Source: Photobacterium indicum (GTDB lineage Bacteria > Pseudomonadota > Gammaproteobacteria > Enterobacterales > Vibrionaceae). Taken from it: 64,000 nucleotides of DNA. The DNA is taken from assembly GCF_003026215.1 (NCBI RefSeq), contig NZ_PYOC01000001.1, forward strand, positions 806,001 to 870,000, in the 5' to 3' direction. Below, piece after piece: positions 8,661 through 18,465 of the stretch. A program made the translations under genes and the position numbers. The notes beneath the pieces are model-generated. The model was not told where the DNA came from. It did no database searches and saw nothing but the letters and a program-made list of their open reading frames with translations. How positions within the stretch are numbered: position 1 is the first letter of the stretch; each line of letters starts with the position of its first letter.

Positions 8661-10154
8661 TTAGTTAAAAGCCATTGACATTACTTGTTGCTGAGAGGCT
8701 TCTTTGCCGTCAAGTTCACCCTTCAGCTTGCCTCCATGCATGACCAGTATTCGGTCGCTCATTCCTATCACTTCAGGCAGTTCAGACGAGATCATGACTA
8801 AGCTTTTGCCCATACCTGTGAGTAATCGCATTAGTTTATAAATTTCAGACTTCGCGCCGATGTCAATACCGCGTGTCGGTTCGTCTAAAAAGAGGATGTC
8901 TGGTTTGGTTAGCATCCAACGTGCAAGTAGTACTTTCTGTTGATTACCACCGCTGAGGTTATCAATTTTTTCTTCCATACCCGGTGTTTTGACTTTTAAT
9001 TTGGTGCACTGGCTAGCGCAATCTTTTTGCATCGAACGTACATCAAGCACGTTCACAACTTTATTACGGTAAGCATCAAGATGAGCAATAGAGGTATTAG
9101 CGAAGATATCAAGCATCAAGTAAAGACCCGAATGGCGTCGATCTTCGGTTAAAAAGGCCATTTTATGACTGATTGCATCTTGAGGCGTTTTGATTTCGAC
9201 GTTTTCGCCGTTAATCCAAATTTCGCCTACATCGTGTTTTCTTACCCCAAATAAGGTTTCGATAAGCTCGGTGCGTCCAGCGCCAACAAGCCCTGCAATA
9301 CCTAAAATTTCACCTTCATGTAGTTTGAAGCTAATGTTGTCAAATACACCGTCAACGCTCAGATTTTTTACTTCTAGACGTACTTTTCCAGGTTTCGCTG
9401 TAGGAGGTGGGAATACATCGCCTAAATCACGACCAACCATCATCTGAACAAGTTCTTCATGATTAGTGCTTTGTGCTTCACGTTCGCCGATGTAACACCC
9501 ATCACGGAATACTGTTATATCGTCACAAATACGGAAGATTTCATCCATTTTATGGCTGATGTAAACAATGGATACGCCTTGCTTCTTTAACTTTTCGATG
9601 ATTTCAAATAGATGGTCAACTTCTTTGCCAGTTAAAGCAGAGGTGGGTTCATCCATAATAATAATTTTTGAATTGTAGGAAATTGCTTTAGATATCTCGA
9701 TCATTTGCATTGTCGCAACGGTAAGTTCGCTCATTGGCGTACGTGGGTCGAGGTGCAAATCTAATTTTTTTAAGAGTTCAGTCGTATCATGGTACATTTT
9801 TGCATGGTCGATAAGACGTAATGGACCTTTAAGCGGCTCACGCCCTAACCAAATATTTTCAGCAATACTACGGTGAAGAATAGGAGATAGTTCTTGGTGG
9901 ATCATTGAAATCCCAGCTTCTAGTGCTTCTTTGGTTCCATTATAATTAACTTGTTCTCCTTGATAACGAATCGTGCCGCAGTCGCGCTGATAAATACCAA
10001 ACAGCACCTTCATTAGGGTGGATTTACCCGCACCATTTTCTCCCATTAAAGCCATTACGCGACCTTTTTTTAACGTTAATTGCACATTATCGAGTGCTTT
10101 TACGCCGGGAAATGTTTTGGTAATACCACGCATTTCTAATAAGACTTGGTTCAT
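8661..10154 (-). CDS. Sugar ABC transporter ATP-binding protein (RbsA/MglA type)
   Basis: 497 residues with two nucleotide-binding domains, as in RbsA and MglA. Domain 1 has Walker A GENGAGKST (about residue 38) and Walker B IIIMDEPTSAL; its signature is LTVATMQ in place of LSGGQ. Domain 2 has the degenerate Walker A GLVGAGRTE, signature LSGGNQQKVLLAR and Walker B LFLDEPTRGIDIG. Degeneracy at these positions is normal in the family. It powers uptake through the permease encoded downstream. The start follows TTGGAGC. Confidence 0.92.
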   Translation of the reverse strand: MNQVLLEMRGITKTFPGVKALDNVQLTLKKGRVMALMGENGAGKSTLMKVLFGIYQRDCGTIRYQGEQVNYNGTKEALEAGISMIHQELSPILHRSIAENIWLGREPLKGPLRLIDHAKMYHDTTELLKKLDLHLDPRTPMSELTVATMQMIEISKAISYNSKIIIMDEPTSALTGKEVDHLFEIIEKLKKQGVSIVYISHKMDEIFRICDDITVFRDGCYIGEREAQSTNHEELVQMMVGRDLGDVFPPPTAKPGKVRLEVKNLSVDGVFDNISFKLHEGEILGIAGLVGAGRTELIETLFGVRKHDVGEIWINGENVEIKTPQDAISHKMAFLTEDRRHSGLYLMLDIFANTSIAHLDAYRNKVVNVLDVRSMQKDCASQCTKLKVKTPGMEEKIDNLSGGNQQKVLLARWMLTKPDILFLDEPTRGIDIGAKSEIYKLMRLLTGMGKSLVMISSELPEVIGMSDRILVMHGGKLKGELDGKEASQQQVMSMAFN

Positions 10155-10226
10155 GCTTTCTGCTCCAATTAGGTTGTTCTATGTGCCAATGTTCAGGCAC
10201 ACAGAACATGTCAGTACGAGGGATAA

Positions 10227-11240
10227 TTAACCTTGTTTAGCTTCAAATTCAGCTAGGTTATCCTTAGTAACGAGTTCAGCAGGAATCCACGTTATTTTGT
10301 CGCGAGGGGTTTTGTTAATACCGCTAAGTGCTGCATCAATTGCGCCACGAGCTTGGCTACGACCATCTTGGAATACGGTTGCGTCTAGTGCGCCTTTTTT
10401 GATAGCCATTAAACCATCAGGGGTTGCATCAACACCAATGACGATAGTATCGTCAAGTTTACCTGCAGCACGTAATGCCTGAATTGCCCCTAATGCCATA
10501 TCATCATTGTTCGAAATAATGATGTCTAGCTTGTCACCAGAGTTGATCCAGTTCTCCATAACAACCATTCCTTGAGAACGCTGCCATAAAGCGGTTTGCT
10601 TACGAATAATGTTGTATTCAGGTTTTTCTTTGAAGAAATCTTCCACACCTTGAGTACGTAAAATGGCTGCTTCAACCGTCATCATACCCATGATAATACC
10701 GATGTTACCGCCATCTGAGTGTGATGCTGCGTATTTCGCTTGCTCTTCACCAAATCGAAGTTCTTCAGAACCCACGTACGCGACACCATCAGGAAGGTAG
10801 GTAGGGCGGCGATTTAAGTAAACAAGTTCAATGCCAGCTTTTAAAATGTCATCGGTCATAGGTTGTGTTGCATCGGTGTTTACTGGTACAAGAATGATGC
10901 CGTCAACTTGTTGAATAATGAAATTTTGAATTTGGCCAAGCTGCTTTACAGTATCTTCTTTAGCATCAACAAAAATGAGTTCGAGGTTGTCTTGCTTTTC
11001 TGCATAAGCACTCATCGAATCTTTCATATTTACCAAGAATGTGTCATCAAAGTTCGGTATAGCAACACCAATTCGAGTCACATTACTGTCAGCTTTCTCT
11101 CCGCCACAGGCTACAAGTGCCATTAACCCCGTAATAAAAAGCACCCCTTGAACTGCTTTTTTAGGCTTATTCATTAATTGCTTTATATATTTAGTGCTTT
11201 GTTGAAATAGCGTAGTCAATCCACTTGTCGTAATTGGCAT
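10227..11240 (-). CDS. Periplasmic sugar/inositol-binding protein
   Basis: RbsB/MglB-type substrate-binding protein with a type I periplasmic fold. Recognisable segments are RIGVAIPNFDDTF at the start of the mature part, DGIILVPVNTDA near the hinge, and IGVDATPDGL. I place the start at 11240 because an AAGGAGG ribosome site lies six bases before it. In-frame ATGs at 11294 and 11174 are alternatives without a good site. From 11240 the signal peptide has an unusually long N-region (about 30 residues) before the hydrophobic core and a lipobox-like LMALVAC, so it may be a lipoprotein. It is first in the operon with the ATPase and permease. Confidence 0.87.
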   Translation of the reverse strand: MPITTSGLTTLFQQSTKYIKQLMNKPKKAVQGVLFITGLMALVACGGEKADSNVTRIGVAIPNFDDTFLVNMKDSMSAYAEKQDNLELIFVDAKEDTVKQLGQIQNFIIQQVDGIILVPVNTDATQPMTDDILKAGIELVYLNRRPTYLPDGVAYVGSEELRFGEEQAKYAASHSDGGNIGIIMGMMTVEAAILRTQGVEDFFKEKPEYNIIRKQTALWQRSQGMVVMENWINSGDKLDIIISNNDDMALGAIQALRAAGKLDDTIVIGVDATPDGLMAIKKGALDATVFQDGRSQARGAIDAALSGINKTPRDKITWIPAELVTKDNLAEFEAKQG

Positions 11241-11631
11241 GTCTGCCTCCTTGTTATTAGATGCTTCTTCAGCAAATTTAAAATGCGATTTCATGCATTA
11301 AGTTAAATCTCCATTTAGAGCTTCTACTTAATTACCGACTAGAATCACATCTCATATTTTAATCGTGAGTTTTTTTATTCATATTGGTATGAAAAATATT
11401 TTCTAAACTCAGTGAGGATTACTATAGGTTGTCGTTTCTTTTATAACCACCACTGATGTTAATTAAATGTATAAAATGCTACTTCGATCTCATATAAAAT
11501 TTAAATGCAAATCTATTTTCCTTTGTAAGTTATTGATTTTAATTGCTATGTGTTATTTTTTTGAACTTGGTCACGAAAGGAGAGATTGAGTTGTAATGCG
11601 CTTATGGCATATTTGTTAGCAAATATGTTAA

Positions 11632-11647
11632 TGAAAAAATATTTTCA
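11632..11647. promoter_or_regulatory. Putative inositol operator 3
   Basis: TGAAA-AAATAT-TTTCA, perfect arms, in the spacer between the ABC importer operon and iolC. Confidence 0.6.
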
Positions 11648-12052
11648 AAATTTATGCTTCGATTATAAATTGACCGAAGTTATGATGGGTGTAGTGTACG
11701 GAACACACAGGACTATTAATCATGATGTATCAATCTGATAAGGCTGCTGGTAAGACAACTTACGCTGTAATAGTGATTTTTAAAGGCCTTAGATGCTTAC
11801 CGCAGGATTAACTTCAATGGTTTTATTTCCTGAAAATATTAACCGACATGTGGATTTACTTATTTTAATAAAACAATAAAACAATAAAACGTCAATTAAT
11901 TGTGTGATTATTTGAGGCTACTTTTTATGAATTAGATCAAAACGCTTTTTATATTGATCCCGAAGAGTAAATTGACTTACCCAAAGAATCAGTACAGAAC
12001 AAACAGACTTAAGATCACAAAAAAAAATATTCATTTCGTTTTTTGTTGATAA

Positions 12053-12068
12053 TGAAACATTCATTTCG
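12053..12068. promoter_or_regulatory. Putative inositol operator 4 (before iolC)
   Basis: TGAAA-CATTCA-TTTCG, nine of ten arm bases match, ending 82 bases before the iolC start. A half-site ATTCATTTCG recurs at 12029-12038. Confidence 0.6.
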
Positions 12069-12150
12069 TATAACTGAGTCATTGAAATAATCCAACCACG
12101 ATGACGCGTTGATTGTCGTTTTATAACGTGCTTTGAGAAAGGAATCGAAA

Positions 12151-14058
12151 ATGAAACATGACAGCAAAACATTAGATCTTATTTGTATGGGACGGGTGGC
12201 TGTTGACTTGTATGGTCAACAAATTGGTGCGCGTTTGGAAGACATGGGCTCCTTTTCTAAATACCTTGGCGGGTCGTCGGGCAATGTTGCTTACGGTACT
12301 GCCCGCCAAGGTTTGAAATCATCGATGTTGGCACGAGTAGGCGATGAACACATGGGACGATTTCTTCGCGAAGAGCTCAATAGTGTCGGTGTTGATACGA
12401 GTTATTTGATTACCGATGAAGAGCGTTTAACGGCACTTGTTATTCTTGGTATTAAAGATGAAGAAACTTTCCCACTTATTTTTTACCGTGATAATTGCGC
12501 TGATATGGCGATCACAGCCGATGATGTGTCAGAAGAATACATTGCTTCTGCACGTTGTTTAGCCATTACAGGTACACATCTATCTAACCCTCAAACGCGT
12601 GATGCAGTACTTACCGCTTTAAAATATGCCCGTCGTAATGGTGTAAAAACAGCGCTAGACATTGATTACCGCCCCGTTCTATGGGGATTAACGTCGTTGG
12701 GTGATGGCGAAAATCGTTTTATTGAATCAGGAAAAGTAACAGACCAACTACAAGAAGTATTAGGGCTGTTTGATTTGATCGTTGGTACAGAAGAAGAGTT
12801 TCACATTGCGGGCGGCTCAACTAACAGTATCGATGCCCTTCGTGCAGTGCGTCAGGTAAGCCAAGCTGAACTCGTGTGTAAAAGAGGGGCGTTAGGCTGT
12901 TCTGTATTCAGTAACGACATTCCTAATGATCTGGATGATGGTATTACCATTCAAGGTGTCAGAGTCGATGTATTAAATGTGCTAGGCGCAGGCGATGCCT
13001 TTATGTCGGGTCTATTACGTGGCTATTTAAGTGGCGAAGGCTGGGAAAAAGCGTGTGCTTACGCCAATGCCTGTGGGGCATTAGTGGTTTCTCGTCATGG
13101 TTGTGCACCATCTATGCCTACGAAAGTAGAGCTCGATGATTACTTAAGCCGTGCTAACGACGTACAACGCCCTGATATAGACGCACGTTTAAACCATCTA
13201 CACCGTGTTACCACCCGTAAACCTAATTGGGAAGAATTATGCGTTCTCGCGTTTGACCACCGTGTTCAATTTGTTGATATGGTGCGAGAAGCTGGAGCCG
13301 ATTTCGACAGCATAAAGCCGCTAAAAAAACTCATTTTACAAGCGAGCCAAGAAGTTGCCAAAGAAGCGGGATTACAAGGTAAAGCGGGCATTTTGTGTGA
13401 TGGTACGTTCGGGCAAGATGTATTAAATGAAGTCACTGGCTCTGGCTGGTGGATAGGGCGACCAATCGAACTTCCTGGTTCTCGTCCGCTGTGTTTAGAG
13501 CATGGCAATATTGGCTCTCAGTTAGTTAACTGGCCGCTTGAGCATGTGGTTAAATGTTTAGCCTTTTTCCACCCCGATGATCAGCATCCACTGCGCTTAG
13601 AGCAAGAAAGCATGATCAAAGAAGTGTATGCCGCTTGCTGCCAATCAGGTCATGAATTGTTGTTAGAAGTAATTTTGCCTGCAGATATGCCATCGTCAGA
13701 TGATTTGTATCTGCGTGCTGTGCAGCGTTTCTATAACTTAGGGGTGAAACCTGATTGGTGGAAGTTGCCGCCACAGTCCGTAGAAGGTTGGAACAACATT
13801 AGTGCCGTGATTACAGAACGAGATACATACTGCCGAGGCGTGGTGATCTTAGGGTTAGATGCCCCAGAAGCAGAATTGAAAGCTGGCTTTACCGCAGCTG
13901 CCAACCAACCATTAGTGAAAGGCTTTGCTGTTGGACGCACTATATTTGGCCAACCTTCTCGTGACTGGTTAGCGGGTAATATCGATGATCGCGCTTTAAT
14001 AGAGAAGATTAAAGCGAACTACCACAACTTAATTACCTTGTGGCGTCAGCGCGGATAG
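12151..14058 (+). CDS. iolC: 5-dehydro-2-deoxygluconokinase fused to DUF2090 aldolase domain
   Basis: About 635 residues, roughly twice a simple IolC. Residues 1-320 are a PfkB-family kinase (GGSSGNVAYG near 40; LNVLGAGDAFMSG near 275 with the catalytic Asp) that phosphorylates 2-deoxy-5-keto-gluconate. Residues about 325-635 are a DUF2090 TIM barrel (LCVLAFDHRVQFVDM near its start), which in proteobacterial fusions supplies the following aldol cleavage to dihydroxyacetone phosphate and malonate semialdehyde. The ATG at 12151 follows GAAAGGAA; an upstream in-frame TTG is not needed. It is first gene of iolC-iolD-iolE-mmsA, 11 bases before iolD. Confidence 0.93.
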   Translation: MKHDSKTLDLICMGRVAVDLYGQQIGARLEDMGSFSKYLGGSSGNVAYGTARQGLKSSMLARVGDEHMGRFLREELNSVGVDTSYLITDEERLTALVILGIKDEETFPLIFYRDNCADMAITADDVSEEYIASARCLAITGTHLSNPQTRDAVLTALKYARRNGVKTALDIDYRPVLWGLTSLGDGENRFIESGKVTDQLQEVLGLFDLIVGTEEEFHIAGGSTNSIDALRAVRQVSQAELVCKRGALGCSVFSNDIPNDLDDGITIQGVRVDVLNVLGAGDAFMSGLLRGYLSGEGWEKACAYANACGALVVSRHGCAPSMPTKVELDDYLSRANDVQRPDIDARLNHLHRVTTRKPNWEELCVLAFDHRVQFVDMVREAGADFDSIKPLKKLILQASQEVAKEAGLQGKAGILCDGTFGQDVLNEVTGSGWWIGRPIELPGSRPLCLEHGNIGSQLVNWPLEHVVKCLAFFHPDDQHPLRLEQESMIKEVYAACCQSGHELLLEVILPADMPSSDDLYLRAVQRFYNLGVKPDWWKLPPQSVEGWNNISAVITERDTYCRGVVILGLDAPEAELKAGFTAAANQPLVKGFAVGRTIFGQPSRDWLAGNIDDRALIEKIKANYHNLITLWRQRG

Positions 14059-14069
14059 GAGCCTTTATT

Positions 14070-15923
14070 ATGTCAGCTAAAAATACGATTCGACTTACTA
14101 TGGCACAAGCATTAGTGAAATATCTAATGGCGCAAAAAGTGGATATTAATGGTGAAACACTACCACTCTTTGAAGGTGTATTTGCTATTTTTGGTCACGG
14201 TAATGTCGCGGGGCTGGGGGAAGCTTTATACCATGTTCAAGACCAACTACCGACATTTCGCGCCCATAATGAACAAGGCATGGCACATGCGGCTATTGCA
14301 TTTGCCAAAGCGAATAATCGCCGCCGCATGATGGCAGCAACAACCTCTGTAGGCCCTGGTGCATTGAATATGGTCACGGCAGCGGCTTTAGCGCATGTTA
14401 ATCGCTTGCCTGTCTTATTATTACCGGGCGATACGTTTGCTACCCGTGAACCGGATCCTGTCTTGCAACAAATTGAAAATTGGAATGATCCAACGATCAC
14501 CCCGAATGATTGTTTTAAACCAGTAAGCCGTTTCTTTGATCGCATTACGCGCCCTGAACAACTGCTAAACAGTTTGCCGCAAGCGATGCGTATCTTAACG
14601 GATGCGATTGAATGTGGACCAGTGACGTTGTCGTTACCGCAAGACGTTCAAACAATGGCATACGATTACCCAGAAAGCTTTTTCGCCGAGCGTACTCATC
14701 GCATGCGCCGTTTAGGTGCCGATGTGGTTGAAATTGAGCAAGCGATCGAGTTACTGAAAACGGCTAAAAATCCGGTGGTTATCGCGGGTGGTGGCCTGCA
14801 TTACTCTGAAGCATTGCCCGAGTTTCATCAATTGGTTGAAAAGTACCAGTTACCTGTTGGTGAAACACAAGCAGGGAAAGGGGCTTTGCCTTGGGATCAC
14901 GCCTTAAATTTAGGATCTGTAGGCGTCACAGGATCGGCGGCGATCAATGAACTCGCCCGTGAAGCCGACGTGGTATTCGCTGTAGGTACACGCTTGCAAG
15001 ATTTCACGTCTGGATCGCGATCTTTATTTAGCCGTGATGCCCGCATTGTGTCGATCAACATCAACGGCTTTGATGCGATTAAACATAATGGTGTACCCGT
15101 TGTTGGTGATGCGAAACGCACACTTCCGCAATTTACAGATTTACTTGAAGGTTGGCAGCCGAGTGCCGCTTGGTGTGATAGAGCAGAATCTTTACGCCAG
15201 CAGTGGAATGAAACCGTCTCTATTGCCATGACAGATCGTGGAACTGATTTGCCCACAGATGCAGAAGTTATTGGTGCAGTCAATCGCGCCGCAGATGAGA
15301 AAGACATTGTGGTTTGTGCCGCTGGTGGCTTACCGGGTGAATTACATAAGCTGTGGCGAACCAAATACGATAAAGGTTATCACCTCGAATATGGATTTTC
15401 GTGCATGGGGTACGAGATAGCTGGTGGGCTAGGGGTGAAAATGGCGAAGCCTGATTCCGATGTCATCGTGATGATTGGCGATGGCTCATACCTCATGCTT
15501 AATTCCGAAATCGCCACATCCGTGATGTTAGATCAAAAGCTGATATTAGTGGTGTTAGATAACAGAGGCTACGGATGTATTAGCCGTTTACAACATGTTT
15601 GCGGCGGTGCTGGCTTCAATAACCTACTTAAAGACTGCAAGACTATTGATGGTGGCGCGCCGAAAACAGACTTTGCCGCTCATGCTAAAGCGTTAGGCGC
15701 AAATTCTGAAAAAGTAGGCTGTATTACTGAATTAGAACAAGCCCTAATACGCGCAAAACAATCAGACAAAACCTATGTCATCACACTTGATACCGATCCG
15801 CTCAGTACTACCGAATCTGGTGGTTCTTGGTGGGAAGTCGCAGTACCTGAAGTGTCGGAACGTGAGCAAGTCAGACTTGCAAGAAAGCAATATGAACTTG
15901 CCAAACAACAACAAGTTATCTGA
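14070..15923 (+). CDS. iolD: 3D-trihydroxycyclohexane-1,2-dione hydrolase IolD
   Basis: 617 residues of the thiamine-diphosphate enzyme family. It opens the ring of the trione intermediate to give 5-deoxy-glucuronate. The N-terminal catalytic Glu lies in AHNEQGMAHAA, and the cofactor motif runs from GDGSYLMLN to LDNRGYGCI near residue 475-505. GFSCMGYEIAGGLG is characteristic of IolD. The start chosen at 14070 follows TAGGAG; a TTG further upstream would overlap iolC and lacks a site. Confidence 0.95.
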   Translation: MSAKNTIRLTMAQALVKYLMAQKVDINGETLPLFEGVFAIFGHGNVAGLGEALYHVQDQLPTFRAHNEQGMAHAAIAFAKANNRRRMMAATTSVGPGALNMVTAAALAHVNRLPVLLLPGDTFATREPDPVLQQIENWNDPTITPNDCFKPVSRFFDRITRPEQLLNSLPQAMRILTDAIECGPVTLSLPQDVQTMAYDYPESFFAERTHRMRRLGADVVEIEQAIELLKTAKNPVVIAGGGLHYSEALPEFHQLVEKYQLPVGETQAGKGALPWDHALNLGSVGVTGSAAINELAREADVVFAVGTRLQDFTSGSRSLFSRDARIVSININGFDAIKHNGVPVVGDAKRTLPQFTDLLEGWQPSAAWCDRAESLRQQWNETVSIAMTDRGTDLPTDAEVIGAVNRAADEKDIVVCAAGGLPGELHKLWRTKYDKGYHLEYGFSCMGYEIAGGLGVKMAKPDSDVIVMIGDGSYLMLNSEIATSVMLDQKLILVVLDNRGYGCISRLQHVCGGAGFNNLLKDCKTIDGGAPKTDFAAHAKALGANSEKVGCITELEQALIRAKQSDKTYVITLDTDPLSTTESGGSWWEVAVPEVSEREQVRLARKQYELAKQQQVI

Positions 15924-15954
15924 TCTGCAGTCCAAATATTAATGGAGTATAACA

Positions 15955-16848
15955 ATGACAGTACAATTAGGAATTAATCCACTCACATGGACCAACGACG
16001 ACCTTCCTTCACTTGGTGCAGAAACATCACTTGAAACCTGTTTAACAGAAGGGCGACAAGCAGGATTTACGGGTTTTGAACTCGGCAATAAGTTCCCGCG
16101 TGATGCCAGTGTATTAGGGCCGATTTTAGCCAAGCATAACGTTAAATTGGTATCTGGCTGGTATTCAGGTGAATTATTAACGCGTTCTGTAGAAGAAGAA
16201 ATCGAAGCCGTACAACCACATTTAACTTTATTAAGAGAGTTAGGTGCAAAAGTAATGGTTTTCGCTGAAGTTACCAGCTGTATTCATGGCGATCAAGATA
16301 AGTCTGTTTACCTTCGTCCTAAATTTCCGGCTGAACAATGGCGTGAATATGGCGAGAAGCTAACAAAATTTGCGCGTTATACCCAAAGCCAAGGGGTACA
16401 AATTGCTTATCACCACCATATGGGCACGGTAATCGAAACTGAAGCCGATATTGATAACTTAATGAAGCACACTGGGCCAGATGTTGGCTTGTTATTAGAT
16501 ACTGGGCACTTAACTTTTGCAGGTGCCGATCCAATTGTTGTTGCTGAACGTTGGGCGCATCGTATTAATCATGTTCATTGTAAAGATATTCGCCGTGATG
16601 TATTAGCCGATGTTAAAAATCGAAAAACAAGCTTTCTAGATGCGGTATTAAACGGTGTATTTACCGTACCGGGTGATGGTTGTATTGATTACTCAACACT
16701 GTTTACCTTGTTAAAGAATAATGAATATCAAGGTTGGTTAGTGGTGGAAGCAGAGCAAGATCCTGCCGTTGCCAACCCGCTTACATATGCCACCTTGGGT
16801 TACGACAATTTATCTCAATTAGCGAAAGATGCTGGCTTATTTAATTAG
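15955..16848 (+). CDS. iolE: 2-keto-myo-inositol (inosose) dehydratase IolE
   Basis: 297 residues of the xylose-isomerase-like TIM barrel, normal length for IolE. It dehydrates 2-keto-myo-inositol to the trione. Landmarks are GINPLTWTNDDLP at the N-terminus, YHHHMGTVIETEADID near residue 157, LLLDTGHLTFAG near 183, NHVHCKDIR near 205 and VVEAEQDP near 262, with the metal-binding Glu, Asp, His and Glu residues present. Start follows ATGGAG. It lies between iolD and mmsA in one operon. Confidence 0.94.
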   Translation: MTVQLGINPLTWTNDDLPSLGAETSLETCLTEGRQAGFTGFELGNKFPRDASVLGPILAKHNVKLVSGWYSGELLTRSVEEEIEAVQPHLTLLRELGAKVMVFAEVTSCIHGDQDKSVYLRPKFPAEQWREYGEKLTKFARYTQSQGVQIAYHHHMGTVIETEADIDNLMKHTGPDVGLLLDTGHLTFAGADPIVVAERWAHRINHVHCKDIRRDVLADVKNRKTSFLDAVLNGVFTVPGDGCIDYSTLFTLLKNNEYQGWLVVEAEQDPAVANPLTYATLGYDNLSQLAKDAGLFN

Positions 16849-16859
16849 GAGCAATTTAC

Positions 16860-18368
16860 ATGGAAACGGTTCAAAATTTTATTAACGGACAAATTACTGA
16901 AAGTCGTAGCGAGCGTTTTGCCCCTATTTATAATCCAGCAACTGGTGAACAAACGCGTCAGGTAGTGCTAAGTTCAGCCGCAGAAGTCGAGCAAGTTGTT
17001 GCCGTGGCAGATGCTGCTTTTCCCGCATGGGCAAAAACATCACCCCTAAAACGTGCCCGTGTGATGTTCAAATTTAAATCCTTGCTTGAACAGAATATGG
17101 ATAAGCTAGCGCGTATTATTTCTAACGAACATGGCAAAGTCTATTCAGATGCCGTTGGTGAAGTAACGCGCGGGCTAGAAGTTGTCGAATTTGCTTGTGG
17201 CATTCCTCACCTACAAAAAGGTGAGCATTCTGCCAATGTAGGTACAGGTGTTGATAGCCACTCTTTAATGCAGCCATTGGGTGTGTGCGTGGGTGTTACT
17301 CCGTTTAACTTCCCTGCCATGGTGCCAATGTGGATGTTTCCAATTTCACTGGCAACGGGCAATACCTTCATATTAAAACCATCAGAGAAAGATCCTTCTC
17401 TAGCGTTAGAACTGGCGAAGTTGTTGAAAGAAGCCGGTTTACCTGATGGTGTTTTCAACGTAGTCAACGGTGATAAAGAGGCCGTTGATGTGCTACTAAC
17501 CGAACCACGCGTGCAAGCGGTCAGTTTTGTTGGTTCGACACCGATTGCAGAATACATTTATTCAACCGCATCGGCACATGGCAAGCGTTGTCAGGCTTTG
17601 GGCGGCGCGAAAAACCATTGCATCTTGATGCCAGATGCTGATTTAGATATGGCAGCAAATGCCATTATGGGTGCCGCATTCGGTGCCGCTGGCGAGCGAT
17701 GCATGGCACTATCTGTTGCCGTTGTGGTTGGTGATGAAACAGGTGATAAATTAATTACTAACTTAAGCGATCAAATTGCAAAAATGCACATAGGCCCAGG
17801 TATTGTTGATGGTACAGAAAATGACATGGGTCCGGTTATTTCTGCGGTACATAAAGCGAAAATTTGTGACTACATAACAACAGGGGTTGAACAGGGCGCT
17901 TCTTTGTTAATTGATGGCCGTGATTTAGTCGTTGAAGGTCATGAAGAAGGGTATTTTGTTGGTCCTACGTTGTTCGATAACGTATTACCAGAAATGACAA
18001 TTTATAAAGAAGAGATCTTTGGCCCAGTACTGGCGATAGTACGTGTACCCGATTATAAAACTGGTCTTGATCTTATCAATCGTCATGAATACGGTAACGG
18101 TACGGCTATCTTTACGCGTGATGGCGAAACAGCACGTCAGTTTAGTGAAGATGTATTAGCGGGAATGGTTGGCATTAATGTCCCCATCCCTGTTCCAATG
18201 GCGTTCCATAGCTTTGGGGGCTGGAAGCGTTCTGTGTTTGGCCCATTAAATGTGCATGGTAATGATGGTGTACGTTTCTACACTCGAATGAAAACAGTGA
18301 CTAGCCGTTGGCCTGCTAGTGTTCGTTTAGAGCAACACGCAAGTGCGTTCACGATGCCGACGATGTAA
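16860..18368 (+). CDS. mmsA: Methylmalonate-semialdehyde dehydrogenase (acylating)
   Basis: 502 residues, CoA-acylating aldehyde dehydrogenase (MmsA/IolA). In inositol breakdown it converts malonate semialdehyde to acetyl-CoA and CO2 with NAD. Landmarks are GVTPFNFPAMVPMWMFP near residue 140, FILKPSEKDPS near 175, FVGSTPIAEYIYS near 223, and the catalytic cysteine in GAAGERCMALSVAV near 280. It starts 11 bases after iolE with TTAGGAGC and is the last gene before a strong terminator. Confidence 0.94.
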   Translation: METVQNFINGQITESRSERFAPIYNPATGEQTRQVVLSSAAEVEQVVAVADAAFPAWAKTSPLKRARVMFKFKSLLEQNMDKLARIISNEHGKVYSDAVGEVTRGLEVVEFACGIPHLQKGEHSANVGTGVDSHSLMQPLGVCVGVTPFNFPAMVPMWMFPISLATGNTFILKPSEKDPSLALELAKLLKEAGLPDGVFNVVNGDKEAVDVLLTEPRVQAVSFVGSTPIAEYIYSTASAHGKRCQALGGAKNHCILMPDADLDMAANAIMGAAFGAAGERCMALSVAVVVGDETGDKLITNLSDQIAKMHIGPGIVDGTENDMGPVISAVHKAKICDYITTGVEQGASLLIDGRDLVVEGHEEGYFVGPTLFDNVLPEMTIYKEEIFGPVLAIVRVPDYKTGLDLINRHEYGNGTAIFTRDGETARQFSEDVLAGMVGINVPIPVPMAFHSFGGWKRSVFGPLNVHGNDGVRFYTRMKTVTSRWPASVRLEQHASAFTMPTM

Positions 18369-18421
18369 TGTTACAAAAAATGTAATCTTGCAAAGTGGTT
18401 AGAAGAACCGTTAAACGATAG

Positions 18422-18462
18422 CCCCTCATCAAAGACTGACTGTTCGTTGATGAGGGGTTTCT
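18422..18462 (+). terminator. Terminator of the iolCDE-mmsA operon
   Basis: CCCCTCATCAA (18422-18432) pairs perfectly with TTGATGAGGGG (18447-18457) and is followed by TTTCTTATTT. Confidence 0.9.
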
Positions 18463-18465
18463 TAT

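Larger units (their letters stand above)
11241..12150. other. Divergent control region of ABC importer and iolCDE-mmsA operons
   Basis: About 0.9 kb of A+T-rich sequence between divergent operons. It has operator-like palindromes at 11632-11647 and 12053-12068, and a near match (GAAA-N5-TTTC) at 11391-11403. No convincing coding frame was seen; the minus-strand frame at 11918-12172 overlaps the iolC start and has no family resemblance. Confidence 0.6.

Noticed and set aside
14897..15364. 155-codon antisense frame inside iolD
   Set aside because: A shadow of the iolD reading frame; the sense protein is a complete, well-conserved enzyme.
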